NCBI GenBank assembly: GCA_002286855.1
Contig: NRSV01000110.1
Location: 1 to 57,834, forward strand
Reading direction: 5' to 3'
From: Bipolaris cookei
Taxonomy: Eukaryota; Ascomycota; Dothideomycetes; Pleosporales; Pleosporaceae
DNA: 57,834 nucleotides
Shown: positions 21,910 through 33,911 of the stretch, one piece after another
Position numbering within the stretch: position 1 is the stretch's first letter
Layout of the letters: every line of letters begins with the position of its first letter
Position numbers and translations under genes: made by a program
Notes under the pieces: generated by a model
Told to the model about the DNA's origin: nothing
Seen by the model: the letters and a program-made list of their open reading frames with translations, nothing else
The model's database searches: none

Positions 21910-23881
21910 TTAGATTTGCCCACATATGAGCTGCAAGAATGCTGGGGACTCTTTCTGATACTTTGTGATGTCATCCGCCGTCATCTTCTCAATGGCGAAA
22001 GTTCTCTGCTGGCCGATATCTCCAGCAGTAAGAGCTTGCACAACAGGCAAAACAGCCATACTGAGACTGCGAAGCAAAGTGCCCTGACAATTGTCCAGTA
22101 TTTCGACAAACGCAGCATACTCAGTATCAGTGGGGGTCATTATCCTGTACATTAGTCACTACTATTCCGAGGCTAGTTATCACTTTACTCACATCGCATC
22201 GGTGATGCCGACACCGGTCCCACTGAAGCCTCGATCTAGCATGATACCCAGGACGCCTCCACCGAATTTAGTCTCCAGAAGATGTAAGCGTTGGCCAAGT
22301 CGTCGCAGGTATGATATCCGCCGATACTTTATTTTGTAATCACTCGTATTGCATTTAACACTTGGGTATGTTTCTTGCATCATCCTTGCTGTCAAGTCGG
22401 CGACAGATTTATTGATCGGGTTTCCGCGCCTACGCGGCGAACTTGAGAAATCAGAGGAAGTAAACAGCACTCCAAGAGTGGAGATTTTAGGGCTGGTGCA
22501 GTCCTTGTACAGCTCAACGATGTGGTGTCTCCGAAGCAGTTGAAAGTAAGAACTGGTACGATCTAGCTTATTAATCAGACGAATTCTTTCCGCTGTTGAG
22601 ACTGTGATCGTTGTTTCAAACAGAAGGCAGCTTTCCTGTGTCCTCCGCCATTTGAGGATGTCTTGTAGTCCACCTATCAAGCAGGGACTGCCAATATTTG
22701 TCCGGATCTTTTCGAACGATTCTATCTTGCCTTTACACGACTGCTGAGTCTCTTGCTGTACAACAGGCGTAAGCAAGACGTCTTGCGGAGCTGTCGGCCT
22801 AAGAGATTGACATGCTCGTTCTTCTTCACTGGCATGTGTTCCAAATCTGTTGGTGCTTGAATCATCATTGGGTTTTTGGAGCTTCCTTCTCTGTTGAAGG
22901 TCAGCCTGGTGTACATTGATTCGTTTCTTTGTAGGTTTTCGAGAGTCACATGTAGCATTGATGTTGTCGCATATCATTATTTCCTCTCCATCGATCAATG
23001 AAGAGGATACATTTTGTAGGCTTTCACCAGGGGATCCATCGATTGGTATTTCTATATTGATTTCGTCTGCCTGGGAAAATTGGCTTTGCTGAGTTGGTGC
23101 GTTCTGCCCATCATCTCCGAATTCTATTGAAACATTTATCTTGGCCGGTGGCTGCTGAAGATTTGACACTGCATGCCGTCTGCTCCAAGAGCATGTCCAG
23201 GGAGTCTGGCCACTGCTATCCGCAAACAATGACGAATAGTGACCAGCGTCGATATTGAACAGCGATCGCGCAAGGGAGCTCACATCGACCGATTCCGGAA
23301 GCTTATTCAGAGAAAGTAAAGAAGGATCTACAGTTTGGCTAGCGGTATTGAATAGACTGGATAGTATGCAATGTTAGCGCGCTGTAGTAGGGAGGGCTTG
23401 TCCAACTGACCCAAGATGAAGCATCGTCCTAGCCACGATACCAATATCTCTTCCAGAATCAAAGAAGACAGCCGCTATGATTGCATTGATCGCTTTCGCA
23501 TGAACACTTGGTGACTGTGCGCCGTCTCTGTCGGCGAACCTGATGTAGCCGCTGATGCCTGTCCGTCTTGCAATAGACGCACGGTGTTCACTGTTAGCCA
23601 CACTTTTCTTAAAGTCATTGACGTTAGCTAAGTGAAGGTCAGCCTTATTTCGTGGCACATGCTCTTAGAATCCTACCTCTTGTGGCTTCTGCTTCAAAGG
23701 CTAAGTAGTTCAATATGAATTCGCTTAGTGCAGTACCAAACTGCGCCAATTTTCGATTTCCATCCCAATCTTCCTTTAGAACTCCAGCTGCTGTCAGCGC
23801 TCTACACAACTGCTCATATCCATGTTGGAAATTGTAACTAATAATATTTTCAACAGCCTGTGCGCTTGAAATTGAAGCCAT
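21910..23881 (-). CDS. RNase III-fold protein lacking catalytic residues, 606 aa
   Basis: Four exons: 23881-23677, 23627-23411, 23356-22193, 22144-21910. Introns of 49, 54 and 48 nt have clear CTGAC/CTAAC/CTAAT branch sites and AG acceptors; phases close. Residues 10-135 resemble a fungal RNase III domain: ISYNFQHGYEQLCRALTAAG, GNRKLAQFGTALSEFIL at 41-57, and VHAKAINAIIAAVFFDSG at 110-127. In active enzymes the first signature is N-x2-L-E-x2-G-D and the second D-x3-E. Here the acids are replaced by Ala, Thr, Lys and Asn, so cleavage is not expected, while the fold and dimer surface may remain. The remaining ~470 residues are unrecognised: a Ser/Gln-rich linker, then a helical C-terminal part (SYLRRLGQRLHLLETKFGGG...). 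It may bind double-stranded RNA or act as an inactive partner. It lies about 2.6 kb from the RdRP-helicase start. Confidence 0.78.
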
Positions 23882-25302
23882 AGCTATCGGGTTTGTAGGA
23901 CAATCCTTTCGATAAACAACAGCAACAGAGGAAAGGGAGAAAGTTCGTGTAGTGTATCGCGTAGCCGAGCGAAGCGGAGAGTTTCTGTTGTCTACAGAAG
24001 TCTCCAATGCACATTCGTACGATCACATGCGTCATATGGCATGCATCTGGCATCCTAGTGTAATTGCCAAGAATCGGTACCAAGAATCACAAAACTCAAA
24101 ATGATTTGAGTTCGAAGCTTGTTAGAGCATATTTGGTATTTCTAACATATAATGTCCATTGACTAATGATACTGTCAATCAAGAAAGCGTGCGCATGGTT
24201 GTGAGAAGCAGCTAGCCGGTTAGAGTAAGTGGGGGTTTTGATTGAATGTCTGATGACGTAGGCAAGTTCCTTGTGCAAGGATCTGAGCAATTACGTATTA
24301 TTCCTAATACAGTCATTACAACAAACAGCTCTGCAAATACCTATTTTCGACTAAAGTTAGCCCTTATGTGAGCAGAAATCGTCCGACCTTTCCGCCCCAT
24401 CTACGTCTTTCACAATGAAAATTCAGTGCAAAACAGTTACAGAGAAATTGACTGTTTCTTCTATCCAACATGTTCAAAAAAAGATCTCTCTTGTTGGTCG
24501 GATTCGGTCAAAGCACATCGTAGTGCGCGAAGATGCGGAGACTTTATGAGCTTCTGCACAACTTGGTCTTCGACCTGAGCATCACTGGTTCATAGCATAT
24601 GAGCGAACCTGCCGCTAGGATAGCCTGGACGGTCGAGTGCGCATCTTCGTTTGCTCGGCTTCTTCCAGTCTTAGAGATCCAGAATTATCCGAAGCACAAG
24701 GTTTCTCACGCATATCGAAAGCGCCATGTGGCCAGCAGCTTTCTCTAGGATATTGGAGCTTTTCTTAGTGAATTCGAAACGGATTGTCTTGAAGAGAAAT
24801 AGGGTTGAGAGGTGGTTCAAGCGTTTGCAAGACAGCCGAAGATTCTTCAAGGCACGTGCGTCAAGAAGATTTAGCGTCGCATCCCAAGTCTGGGGGAAGA
24901 CCAGGATGAAAGCTCATACTGTGGCCGTTTAGGGGCGTATCATCCATACGCAAAAGCCAACGTATATGTGAGGAGGTGCGAACAATCGTTGCGGATCCGC
25001 ATTCTTCTGGCGACCGATCAATCATTAACTGCGCAACTGGCCGAGGTTATGCCGATCAACGAGACCTACACACGTAAATCCTCTAGTTAGTCAACTAGTC
25101 AGTTGGTAGTCTTGCCAAAAAGGAATGTAGAGAGAAACAGGCATTTCTATCTTCTTCTGTTTACATGAAGAATGACTGAAATTAGTACATACTGCCATGC
25201 TGTCGCTAGGTTCTCGTCTCAAATGCTGTGTTGGTACGTGTGTAAGGTTTAAACATTTTTGGTAGTCGCCACTCCTCCTTGTGAATTCACACATTGAGGA
25301 TA
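23882..25302. other. Gene-poor stretch
   Basis: No recognised gene. Short coding-like pieces occur (an ATG at 24415 opening 42 codons, and 24726-24932) but carry no family pattern and stop early. Confidence 0.4.
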
Positions 25303-25496
25303 CAATTACTAGCGACTGCGGCTTCACCCCTGTACGCAGCTGCGTAGCGATCTTGAACAGTCTCACTCTCCGTATATGGCTTAGCGCTAGATGTCTGCTA
25401 TAGAATAGCAGATCGTATTGGTCAGTCGTCGATCTAACTATCATTGATTTTGTGGAATGCTGCACGAAGAGGTGAAGGCGCAATCGCTAACGACTG
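25303..25496. mobile_element. MITE copy A (~194 bp, TA target site)
   Basis: Flanked by TA on both sides. Terminal inverted repeats begin CAATTACTAGCGACTGCGGCTTCACCCC and end with the complement (GGTGAAGGCGCAATCGCTAACGACTG). The same family occurs at 39073, 50076 and 54514. This is the most divergent of the copies at its ends. Confidence 0.8.
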
Positions 25497-27574
25497 TATC
25501 TTGTTCGCCGTGTCCATCTTTCATCGTTCGGCACAGTACTATATGTTTACAATCAGTATCAGTGTCAGCGCTACAGTTGATACTTACGGCGGAGGAGACT
25601 TGAAACATGAGGTATCAGCATGCAAAAAGCTTGGAATCACCACCCCAGTTCAGCCGTCGAAGAGGGGTTGCTCCCCTGGTTTAGGCTGCTACTTACCGTA
25701 ACTAACGTATGTACCTGATGAGCCAATTCGTTTCTGGTTCACCGGACTCATTGTAAGTTAAAGCTAGTTGATCTACACTCACTACTGCCGTATAAGCACT
25801 TCGATCAGGTCATGTCTACCAACAAACCGGATCATATGATGAACTATTACTCGGGCCTATGGTGAATATTGTTGTTGAAAGTGTTGGGAAATATCATGTA
25901 AATCCCACAGCTTCGCAACCGTCTTACTCCAAGATCAATCAAGGACTCATGAAATGAAGGCTTGCCTGCAGATTAGGGTTTTTGTTGCATGCTGATTGGA
26001 CTGCAGCTAAGCGTTAAATTCATATCACATCACATAAGTGACGTATAGGGTTTTTCAACCAACTATCGTTCAAGTGGAATTCAGAGATTCAAAGAAACCT
26101 ATCTACATACCGTTTCTCTCTTCTGTATCTAATAACTAGCTTTAATTTAAAGTCAACTAGTCATGGCTGCTGAAGACTTCATCCAAAATCTTTTAGAGTA
26201 AGTTCGTGTCAACAGGGCATCCTAAGATAAGAGAGTAATAGTAGCTATTACAGCCCCTACCACGAAATTACACCATTACTAACATATTAGAGATATCTTT
26301 TCGCTGGTAAATTGTCGGATCTTACTTTGAATTTTGGCAAAAAAAGCTAGCAAATCTATAAGCCCTCGCGTGCTATTACTCTACGTAGTTTCAAGAGGCC
26401 GTCACTACTAGTTTTAAAATAAGCTGTTCGAGATATAAGTTAAACTTTGACAAGTTAACGCTATGTTTTAGAAATCGTAGAGTAGGGTAATTACTTTAAA
26501 AAACAATTCTAAATTCGCTAATGCTATTAAATGCATGGTATTATATTTCTATAATATTATGTAACTATAACGTCTCTTGAGAGAAAACGTCTAAATCCCT
26601 TCTTTATACATAAGTCGCTATTATTACTAATAAGTATAAGTACGCATTACTCTACAAGCTTATAAAAACTTTGTTCGTATGTATAGTAATTGCGATCGAG
26701 AAGAGTAATTAGATCGCCATTGCTACCTTTGTCTACGACTATACAATAATAGACTAGCCACCTTATTAGAATCTGCGGGATTTAGTTTTTGCTACCATTT
26801 TAAATCGTCCCAGCGTGTCAAAGTCGATCCTTAAAATAGAAAGTATACTAGGACTCCTCCGTTTAACTTTAGATCTAGCAACTAACCTTCTACTAAGTAG
26901 GCCGTATAATTATAAGGTAGAAGGCGCTTAAAAGCACATTTTCTAGTATAGAAAATAATAGTATACTTATATAGGATTGAACGAGTGCGCATAGGTGGCG
27001 TCTTAAAATAGGTTCGCTAATATAACAGCTTGCCTAGGTTGCGGGGGTTAAAGCGGAGTAGCGTCTAAACGACGCGAATACAAAGTTAAGCTGACTAAGT
27101 TATTTTCCTATCCTTCTTGGTATAGAATGCATAGCTTAGAGTCTGTTCATGATGTGTAGCCTTCCTTAGAGCGTTCGGATGATTTTGAAGATCCAGATAG
27201 TTCAGAAGATTGAACTGAGAGCGGAAGACGCTTTCCTTCAGTTGTTATATACTGGTGTACCAGTGTAAACGTACGATCCTCTTAGGATATCTTCATATAC
27301 ATGGGTGCCGGGTGGAAATGGTACTCATGATAGAAACTGACGAGGTTGGCTTATAGTGCCATGTATTCATGCTTGGAGAGTAGAAATTCTACGAGGCAGC
27401 AAATACTTTGAGATTCAGTCGTCATCAGTGTTCCGGTTCTATCCTATACTTTCAAGATGAAGGAGTGTTTCTGAGTCTCTCACATGGGGATAGGGATTTT
27501 GTGATCGATTTCTAAAAAAAAAGGCTGAACTTGTTTTGGAATAGTTGTAGTTGTTGCAATGGTCCCGGTATCGA
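25497..27574. other. Gene-poor, AT-rich block, probably RIP-degraded transposon
   Basis: From about 26160 to 27150 the sequence becomes visibly AT-rich and TA-rich with stops in every frame, unlike its surroundings. A short opening MAAEDFIQNLLE at 26163 precedes the decayed part and may be the start of its former ORF. No domain could be recovered. 25497-26160 and 27150-27574 show no gene. Confidence 0.5.
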
Positions 27575-29280
27575 TCAGTTTTCAAGTTGAACTCCCCCCT
27601 TGTCATCTGAATTGCTGACAAACTCTTCAAGAGGTGGGTGTAAAATTCGCAATATATTGTCTGAGACCACTTTGTCAGAAGCGCCCCTCAGAATACTAAT
27701 CCCGCTCTCTTCCTCGATCGTGTTCAGGATCGGAGATGCTCCCCCAGATCTAGAGGTGTACGGGTTGTCAGAGTGTTCGCAAGATACAGCTTCGTCGGCT
27801 GCTAGGCCCAAAGTATCGTCCATCTCTCTTGTCACCTCCTCGCCTCGCTCGCTTTGGGTAGACTCCGTGATGTTGGTGAGGGAGTCTGGATGCCAAGCCC
27901 TAGGCGCAGTCTTTCCACGGAGTTGATGCAAGGCTTCTTTTCGAATTTCTTGGTTGATCGCATTCAAAATGTCTCGTTGGTGGTTTGGACTGATGATACC
28001 CATTGCTGGCCTGAGATCAGGCGGCCGCCAATTTAGGTAGATTTTGTTGTGGGAGGCCGGCTCCACCACGTGTCCTGGATGGTGTCGAAAATAGAGAAGG
28101 CAGCAAAAACATGCGGGCTTGCTGCATGCTATGAATGGGTCATCGCATGCAAACTGCATCCCATGTACATAGAAATGTTCCAGCACTTGAATCTCAGCAT
28201 GAACACAAGAGCTCCGGTTAGGCCTAGTATAGTTATCCATATACCGTTTGAATAGCTGGTATCGACCGTCCATATGTGTAATCGCCTCCTGATATACATC
28301 TAGCTCGGCGGAGTTGGCTGGTAGCATACGGACAAGTATCCTATCGAGTGTGGTCATTTGATCTGGCGGGGGTATTGCGGACTTGACCGGGACAGGAACG
28401 CTGTAGACTTCGAAATCGTGAAGCAGATAGAAGAGTCTTGGTGCGCAAGCGACCAGGTTATTAGCCGCTCGGAAATGGTAGCCCAATCTCCCGATATAGT
28501 GTCGAATCATGCCGAAAGCTACATGTATCGAGTCTCTGTTGCTTCTGTAGGTGGGCTCTGCACTGAGTCGAGCGAGGGCATGCATGAAATCTGATTTACG
28601 GCTTGTATATGCAGAGCAGCAAAGGTCCGAAAGACTACTCGCATGCTCCCAGCTCTGCAGCCATTCAAGGAGGTCAGGTTCTGTGAGGAAATTCTTGTAT
28701 TATCGACCATGATAATTATTTTTGGGTTGAACTTACCGGCTGCTTGCTTCGTTTCGGCAAGATAGATGGTACATTTTCGAAGTAAGGGTTTGAGAAGGTT
28801 TCTATATTTCTTAATCCTTGGGGTTGCAAAAGCAATACACTGCAATGCCAGCTCTGTGGCAAGTTGCGTAGCTTTCGAAGCAGGCGATACATGGACGATT
28901 TGCGCCAAGATCGAGCGAATAAAGTCGATGGTCTTCGTTTTCGAACCCACATTGGACGCAATCCAGAATATGTGTCTTTGCGGTGTCGCTTGCAACCCAA
29001 TCGCCGTTACAGTCTCACCGCCTTTGTCGTAGTCGCATATATATGCCAAGTCACTCAGAAACATCCTTCTTATATCAAGAAGCGGAAGATGTGCGATGTC
29101 CTTCTGTGAAGGCATCACAGGACGCACATGCTCTCCCCTCGTACGCCCAAGCGTATACAGTAAGACGAGAGGCTCGTAGAATCGACTGAGCAGACGTTCT
29201 TCCAGAATGATGCGTGGATGACTGGGCGAAGTATAATCTATCTCAGTGCGTGCCTTTGATCCTCTTTTCCGTTTTGTCAT
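27575..29280 (-). CDS. OTT_1508-like nucleoside deaminase superfamily protein, 549 aa
   Basis: Two exons (29280-28737 and 28680-27575) join in phase across a 56-nt intron (GTAAGT...CTCACAG); the join reads TKQAAEPDLLEWLQSWEHA. The zinc site of the deaminase fold is visible: VHAEIQVLEHF with His342 and Glu344, then IACSKPACFCC with Cys367 and Cys372/374. This spacing and the CSKPxC pattern are typical of the fungal OTT_1508-like deaminases. The start MTKRKRGSK is chosen because the upstream in-frame codons lack an ATG in good context. The ~190 residues after the domain are Ser/Glu-rich and likely disordered. Known bacterial relatives are toxin or editing deaminases; the substrate in fungi is unknown, and nucleic-acid editing is only a possibility. 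Confidence 0.85.
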
Positions 29281-30977
29281 TTTTCGATGCAAGTCAGGCT
29301 GGTGAGAAATATCGACAAAGCATGATCGGAAGAGTGCGAGTGTGCAGACCCGGTGGGGTTGAGGATCACGCAGGAAGCCAACGATGCGGAGAAAGTGAAT
29401 GGGCTCAACTTCGCCCCTCCTCATATATGTGGGGTATGGGCAGCCTCATGACCCTGTATCTAGATGGCCGATGCGGAGGCGTCGCCAGTCCTTTCAAAAC
29501 TGCGACGCTTCCGTGCCCTACCGTGCCCCACCACCTCGCGCAGCCTCATCAAAACTACCTCAAAAATGAGGTTGCAAAGCCACATTAGATAGTATTTATC
29601 GCAGATTGGTTAGTTTCGGGGTCGATAGGCCTTGACATATGTAGTTATAGAAATCAAGATGGAGCTTTCATTGCGCGGCTGCGTCACGAGTTTGAAGGTG
29701 GTGAGCCTACGACAGCTTCCTGAGGCTCTTGATCACCTTGAGGCCTCGCAATAAACCCTTTTTTGCGAACAACCTGTCTGAAAGCCTGAGACTCCTCTTC
29801 TTACTGCTTTGAGAAGTTTCGATATCTTTTGGAGTTGTTGTGTAGCCTTACGAGCCGCGATCCTCGAGGCCTTTCTAGTGGCTTTCTACTCTGACTTCTT
29901 CTGTCTCATGACGCTTACTGCAAACCCCGCCTGACGCTTCAAACTCTTCTCTTTCACATCTGCCTATATTTCCTCCTCACGAGGCCTACTTGACTCAGCC
30001 TGTTGGCGTTATAGCAGCTTCCCCTCTCGCTCTTGAATCGCAAGCGATCGCGTGCCTCTTCCATCTACCTTGAAGTCCAGAATGCAGCTCCATCGTGACA
30101 CCCTTTAGCCTGTTGTAGAAGCAAAAATCGCCTAGTTTCATCGATATTTTCTCATTTACTATAATGTTTCTTAGCTTCAATACTTCCTCCTTAAAGAGAC
30201 TGTTTTGTACTGAGCTTGAGTGAAGGATCTGGCTTAGTCTTTTGACTTGCAGACGCTATGAAACAGAGAAAATAAGTCCCTCTTACTCGTCGAAGCAGGA
30301 CCTTGGTTCCTATGCATGAAGGCAGAAATCTCGTTTGAGTACGCTGTCAGGAGAGGCTGCAGCGCGTGGATCGAGCGAGGATCCTATTTTGATAACTGTG
30401 TTTAGTAAATTTCATCTTGAGATGAGATCTGTAGCCGTTAAGGACGAGTACCCAACAAGAGGATCGAGCCTTCCCCCTTGTATTACGATCGAACACCTGT
30501 CACAGCCACGCAAGGCCAGTCTCAGTACTAGACCGTTTAGAAGGTGGTTAAGTACACGAATCGATTCGTATCGAAGCTATAATGAACTCAGGGCTGCCAA
30601 CGAAGGTGTACGAAAAAATGAGGATTATCGATGACATAAACAATTCTCCATAATGCAAAAAAGGCAAGATTCTCATAAACGGATGAACCAAAAAATTCAG
30701 CGTTTTATCTTACTCCCTTTGTCTTCGTCCCGACCAATGATAAGCAGAATTCACCATCCTAGCAAAGCTACTCTTCACAAGTAGAAGAGAATAATGTAGA
30801 ACCAACAGTAGATGAATCGCCCGGTGAAACCATAGAGATTGTATCTTCCACAATGGTTGACGGAGAGGTAACATGTCAAACAAAACCCCCAGAAACTGCG
30901 CTGAAAGATGAGGGATGTGCAGTTTCAATACTAAGGCTAAATTTGATCCTACATCAAATGATCGATTTTGTAAGTCC
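29281..30977. other. Intergenic region with decayed transposon sequence
   Basis: 29500-29590 shares the CGTGCCCCACCACCTCG block with 12151-12167, beside the pogo-like fragment, suggesting another end of that family. 29640-30200 has many stops but long low-complexity helical-looking pieces on the minus strand, possibly the decayed C-terminal part of such a transposase. 30335-30634 is an unsupported plus-strand ORF. Confidence 0.4.
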
Positions 30978-33244
30978 TCAACTAACAATTTTCTTCCCTT
31001 CTCTTAGTAAGCTAATCTCCTTCTCAAGTCTTGAGCGTTCATGCTTTGTCTGCAACTCCTCTCCAGCAATATCCTCCAACGTCTCATGACCAAGGCGAGC
31101 AACGAGTTGGGCGGATAGCAAAGTCAACGGCGTTGTTTCTCCAGTCACAAGCATGCAGTCGGCGACCTGCATACGCACCGCATCAACGAACCGCTTTCTG
31201 GCGACCTTGTAGTAAGAACACAGTATATCATGAATCTCGAGAGTGGTGTGTCTAGCGTTGCTCAGGGGATGGCTCTGAACAATGTCGTCCAGACGCACAA
31301 CCGTCCCGTGCTTGCAGTCTGTGATGCTTTTCGAAACAAGACCCGCGCGTACACGTTCATTTCGACTATTATTCTATCAGCGTCGCACGGGTCACTCACG
31401 AATCACATACCGTTTCTGGAGATTCTCGTTGAAGTAATGGTTGTATGTAGCAGGCGTCCCACGGAGCTCAATGTCGAGGAGAAACTGCGTGTGATTGATC
31501 GCTTCCCGATACATCTTTATCAAGTCATCCAACAGCAAGCTCCTGATTCCATCTGAGACTCGACGGCTGGGAGCAACTTGCTGTAACACTTCGATTATGA
31601 AATTGTGCACCATGGCTATCATGTCGCTAATATATCCGTGTGCGAGGCAATTCCAATTGATTGCTTGCTGCTTCAATACCACGCTCAGAATTGTAGCATC
31701 GAATGTACCAAGTTCGAAACCTCTGGAATCGTGGTACAACTCATCGATCCAATCGATGATGTCATCGTCAGAAGGGGCGGAAACTGAAGCATTCTCAAAG
31801 AGGAGATCCTCAATGTCGGGATGGCCCTTGATCGTTCGTACCTTGACTTCAGCTGAGCCTTGTATAGTAAGCTCCAAGATCCCGCTCTGGATGGACGTGC
31901 TCTGAGGTTGGAACCGATACACATGGCCATGGCTAGCCAGGGCCTTGGCGAAGGCCTCCCCTCGATTGATCGCTTGGGTGGCGAGCCGAAGAGTGGAATT
32001 GCGTCCGAACATCTCCGATCGACTATATCCAGCCTGTAGTGCGTCCTTCACAAGGTTTTGGAATCGAACAGCAATATCGACTATGTACTGAAATTGTTCC
32101 TCGCGCGTCTGGCGCTTCGGGCCCAACTCGCGTAAATCGTTCACAGCTGTTTTTAGCTTTTGTGACAGTTCAGACCGGACCTGTAGGATTAGCGCTGCGG
32201 AAATTCGGAGTGAAGTTATTTTGACTAACTCTGGGGAACTCCCGCCGGATATGGTCCTCGGGTATTGCCTGCAGCCGGATTCGGAGCGTTTGCACTCCAA
32301 GCTTTTCCTTGTTCAAACTCTTCCAAGGCGCCGTCTTGGTGAAAAATTCTGCCTCTATTGTGTGTCGACATCGTCCAGCGTTTAAGTCGGACTGTCCGGG
32401 GTTTCGCAGCAAATGCCAACCCAAGCGCAAGCGGTGCTTCCGTTCCTCCAACAAATCCACAACAGCACCTTCACCACCCTGATCGATGAGATCTGGCTTT
32501 GTCAAAACGCCCAAGGTACGGATTCCTTCAGTATCGAGGTCTTCCGCTCGTTCGAGAATCTCTTGGGTAGCAATATCGACATTGCAAGGAACAACGATCA
32601 GCATCACGGACCTCGGGTTCGACATGTAGCCGTGTACCATTTGGTCAACCAAGGCGATATCGTCCTTGGTGGTCATGCCTTGTGTTGTTCGCTTGAAGAT
32701 ACCAGGAACATCTATGACACTAAAGTGCTCCTGCGACGGACCGGATACTTCTAGGCGCAAGACATCTTCGGAAAACGTGCGCTGGTTAGACGCCACATTG
32801 GATCCGATTTCCATAGTGCCGGTTACCTTTCTTGTAAGTGTTGGCAAGGACATGGGATGCACTACATACCTGTTCCATAATATTGCGGAATGAGTCTGCA
32901 TCAAGTGACCGCATGGGACTTGTGCTCCATGCCCGGAGTCTGTCTTGTCTCTCTTGGGTGCTATTTTTGGCGGGTATGATGGATGCGACTATGTTTTCTT
33001 CGCTTGACCGGCGGAACGTGATTTGTGTTGCGAAGCGAGTACATAGCCCACTATCTCGAGGGAAGGGCAAACCTGTTAGCCCTTCGAGCACTGAACTTTT
33101 GCCACTAGATTGATCCCCTACGACTACCAATTGAGGTAGATCGACATATTCTCCGGCATTGCAGGCGAAAAGCTTATCAATCTTCTCAAGAAGTGTTGAG
33201 CTCACAAGCCCGTCAACCGATGTGGTACTGGAGTGCGTATCCAT
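30978..33244 (-). CDS. Dynamin-like (Mx-type) GTPase, 709 aa
   Basis: Four exons: 33244-32870, 32826-32230, 32180-31411, 31365-30978. Introns of 43, 49 and 45 nt; phases close. The GTPase domain has G1 GDQSSGKS at 43-50, switch Thr in LCTRFATQI, G3 DVPG and G4 TKPD. The middle/stalk follows (HIRREFPRVRSELSQKL, ELGPKRQTREEQ, NHYFNENLQKR). The C-terminal GTPase effector domain reads SITDCKHGTVVRLDDIVQ, then DILCSYYKVARKRFVDAV. No PH domain or proline-rich tail is present, as in Mx proteins and fungal Vps1/Mx-like paralogs. Such GTPases self-assemble on membranes or nucleoprotein. Multiple accessory Mx-like paralogs are common in Pezizomycotina. All GTPase motifs are intact, so it is probably functional. 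Confidence 0.9.
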
Positions 33245-33526
33245 CTTTTGACAATATTGTCAGTAGATCGAGGCCTAGCGCAATGCTTCTGTAGAAATGT
33301 CGAAATTTTTGTTGGCTGCAGTGTAATCAGGAGGCCATGCAGTGTAGCTCTAGACTGGTAGTAAAAAGGTGTACTTCTGACCGTTAAAGATGATCAGTGG
33401 GAAGATTATGCTTGCCTGCAGGGTCATCTAACTGTCCTGAGGAAAAGAAAAACGCTACTCTCTCGCAAGATCCATCCAGCTGCTGAGATACAGCAGTTTA
33501 TGTAGCTTCTTCCACTATCACTGGTA

Positions 33527-33785
33527 TGTACACACACAATTTATTTACGCCCGGCGGCCGAGCCGAAAGGGCTACTAACGCTAGTCTAGCTTTACGCTTC
33601 CTATGCTACGTCTTGGTCTCCTTAGCCCATATGTCTTCTTTTGCCCACTTCTTTGTATAGCTTATTATCTAAATCAAAGCCCTTACTTGCTATCATAGCA
33701 CGTTTCTTCTCTATCTACTGTTATTCCTCATCAGGTGCTCGTGGGTTAGTATTGCTGGTGGCAGACTATCTTAGAGTCGGCTTCT
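33527..33785 (-). repeat. 3' UTR of the full LINE, inverted-repeat partner of 39285-39545
   Basis: Near-identical blocks with the plus-strand copy include AGACATATGGGCTAAGGAG and CCCTTTCGGCTCGGCCGCC (as read along the element). The (GT)n tail is shared. Confidence 0.85.
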
Positions 33786-33911
33786 CCAAGAGATTCTCCA
33801 AGTGTTCAACGTCCTATCTTCGGCGGCTAAAGCGCTGTCTGCTGTTGGTTGCACGAGGCTGCTGATAAGCTTATGTTAGTATCTATGGTTTACCTAGTAT
33901 TTAGTTAGATG

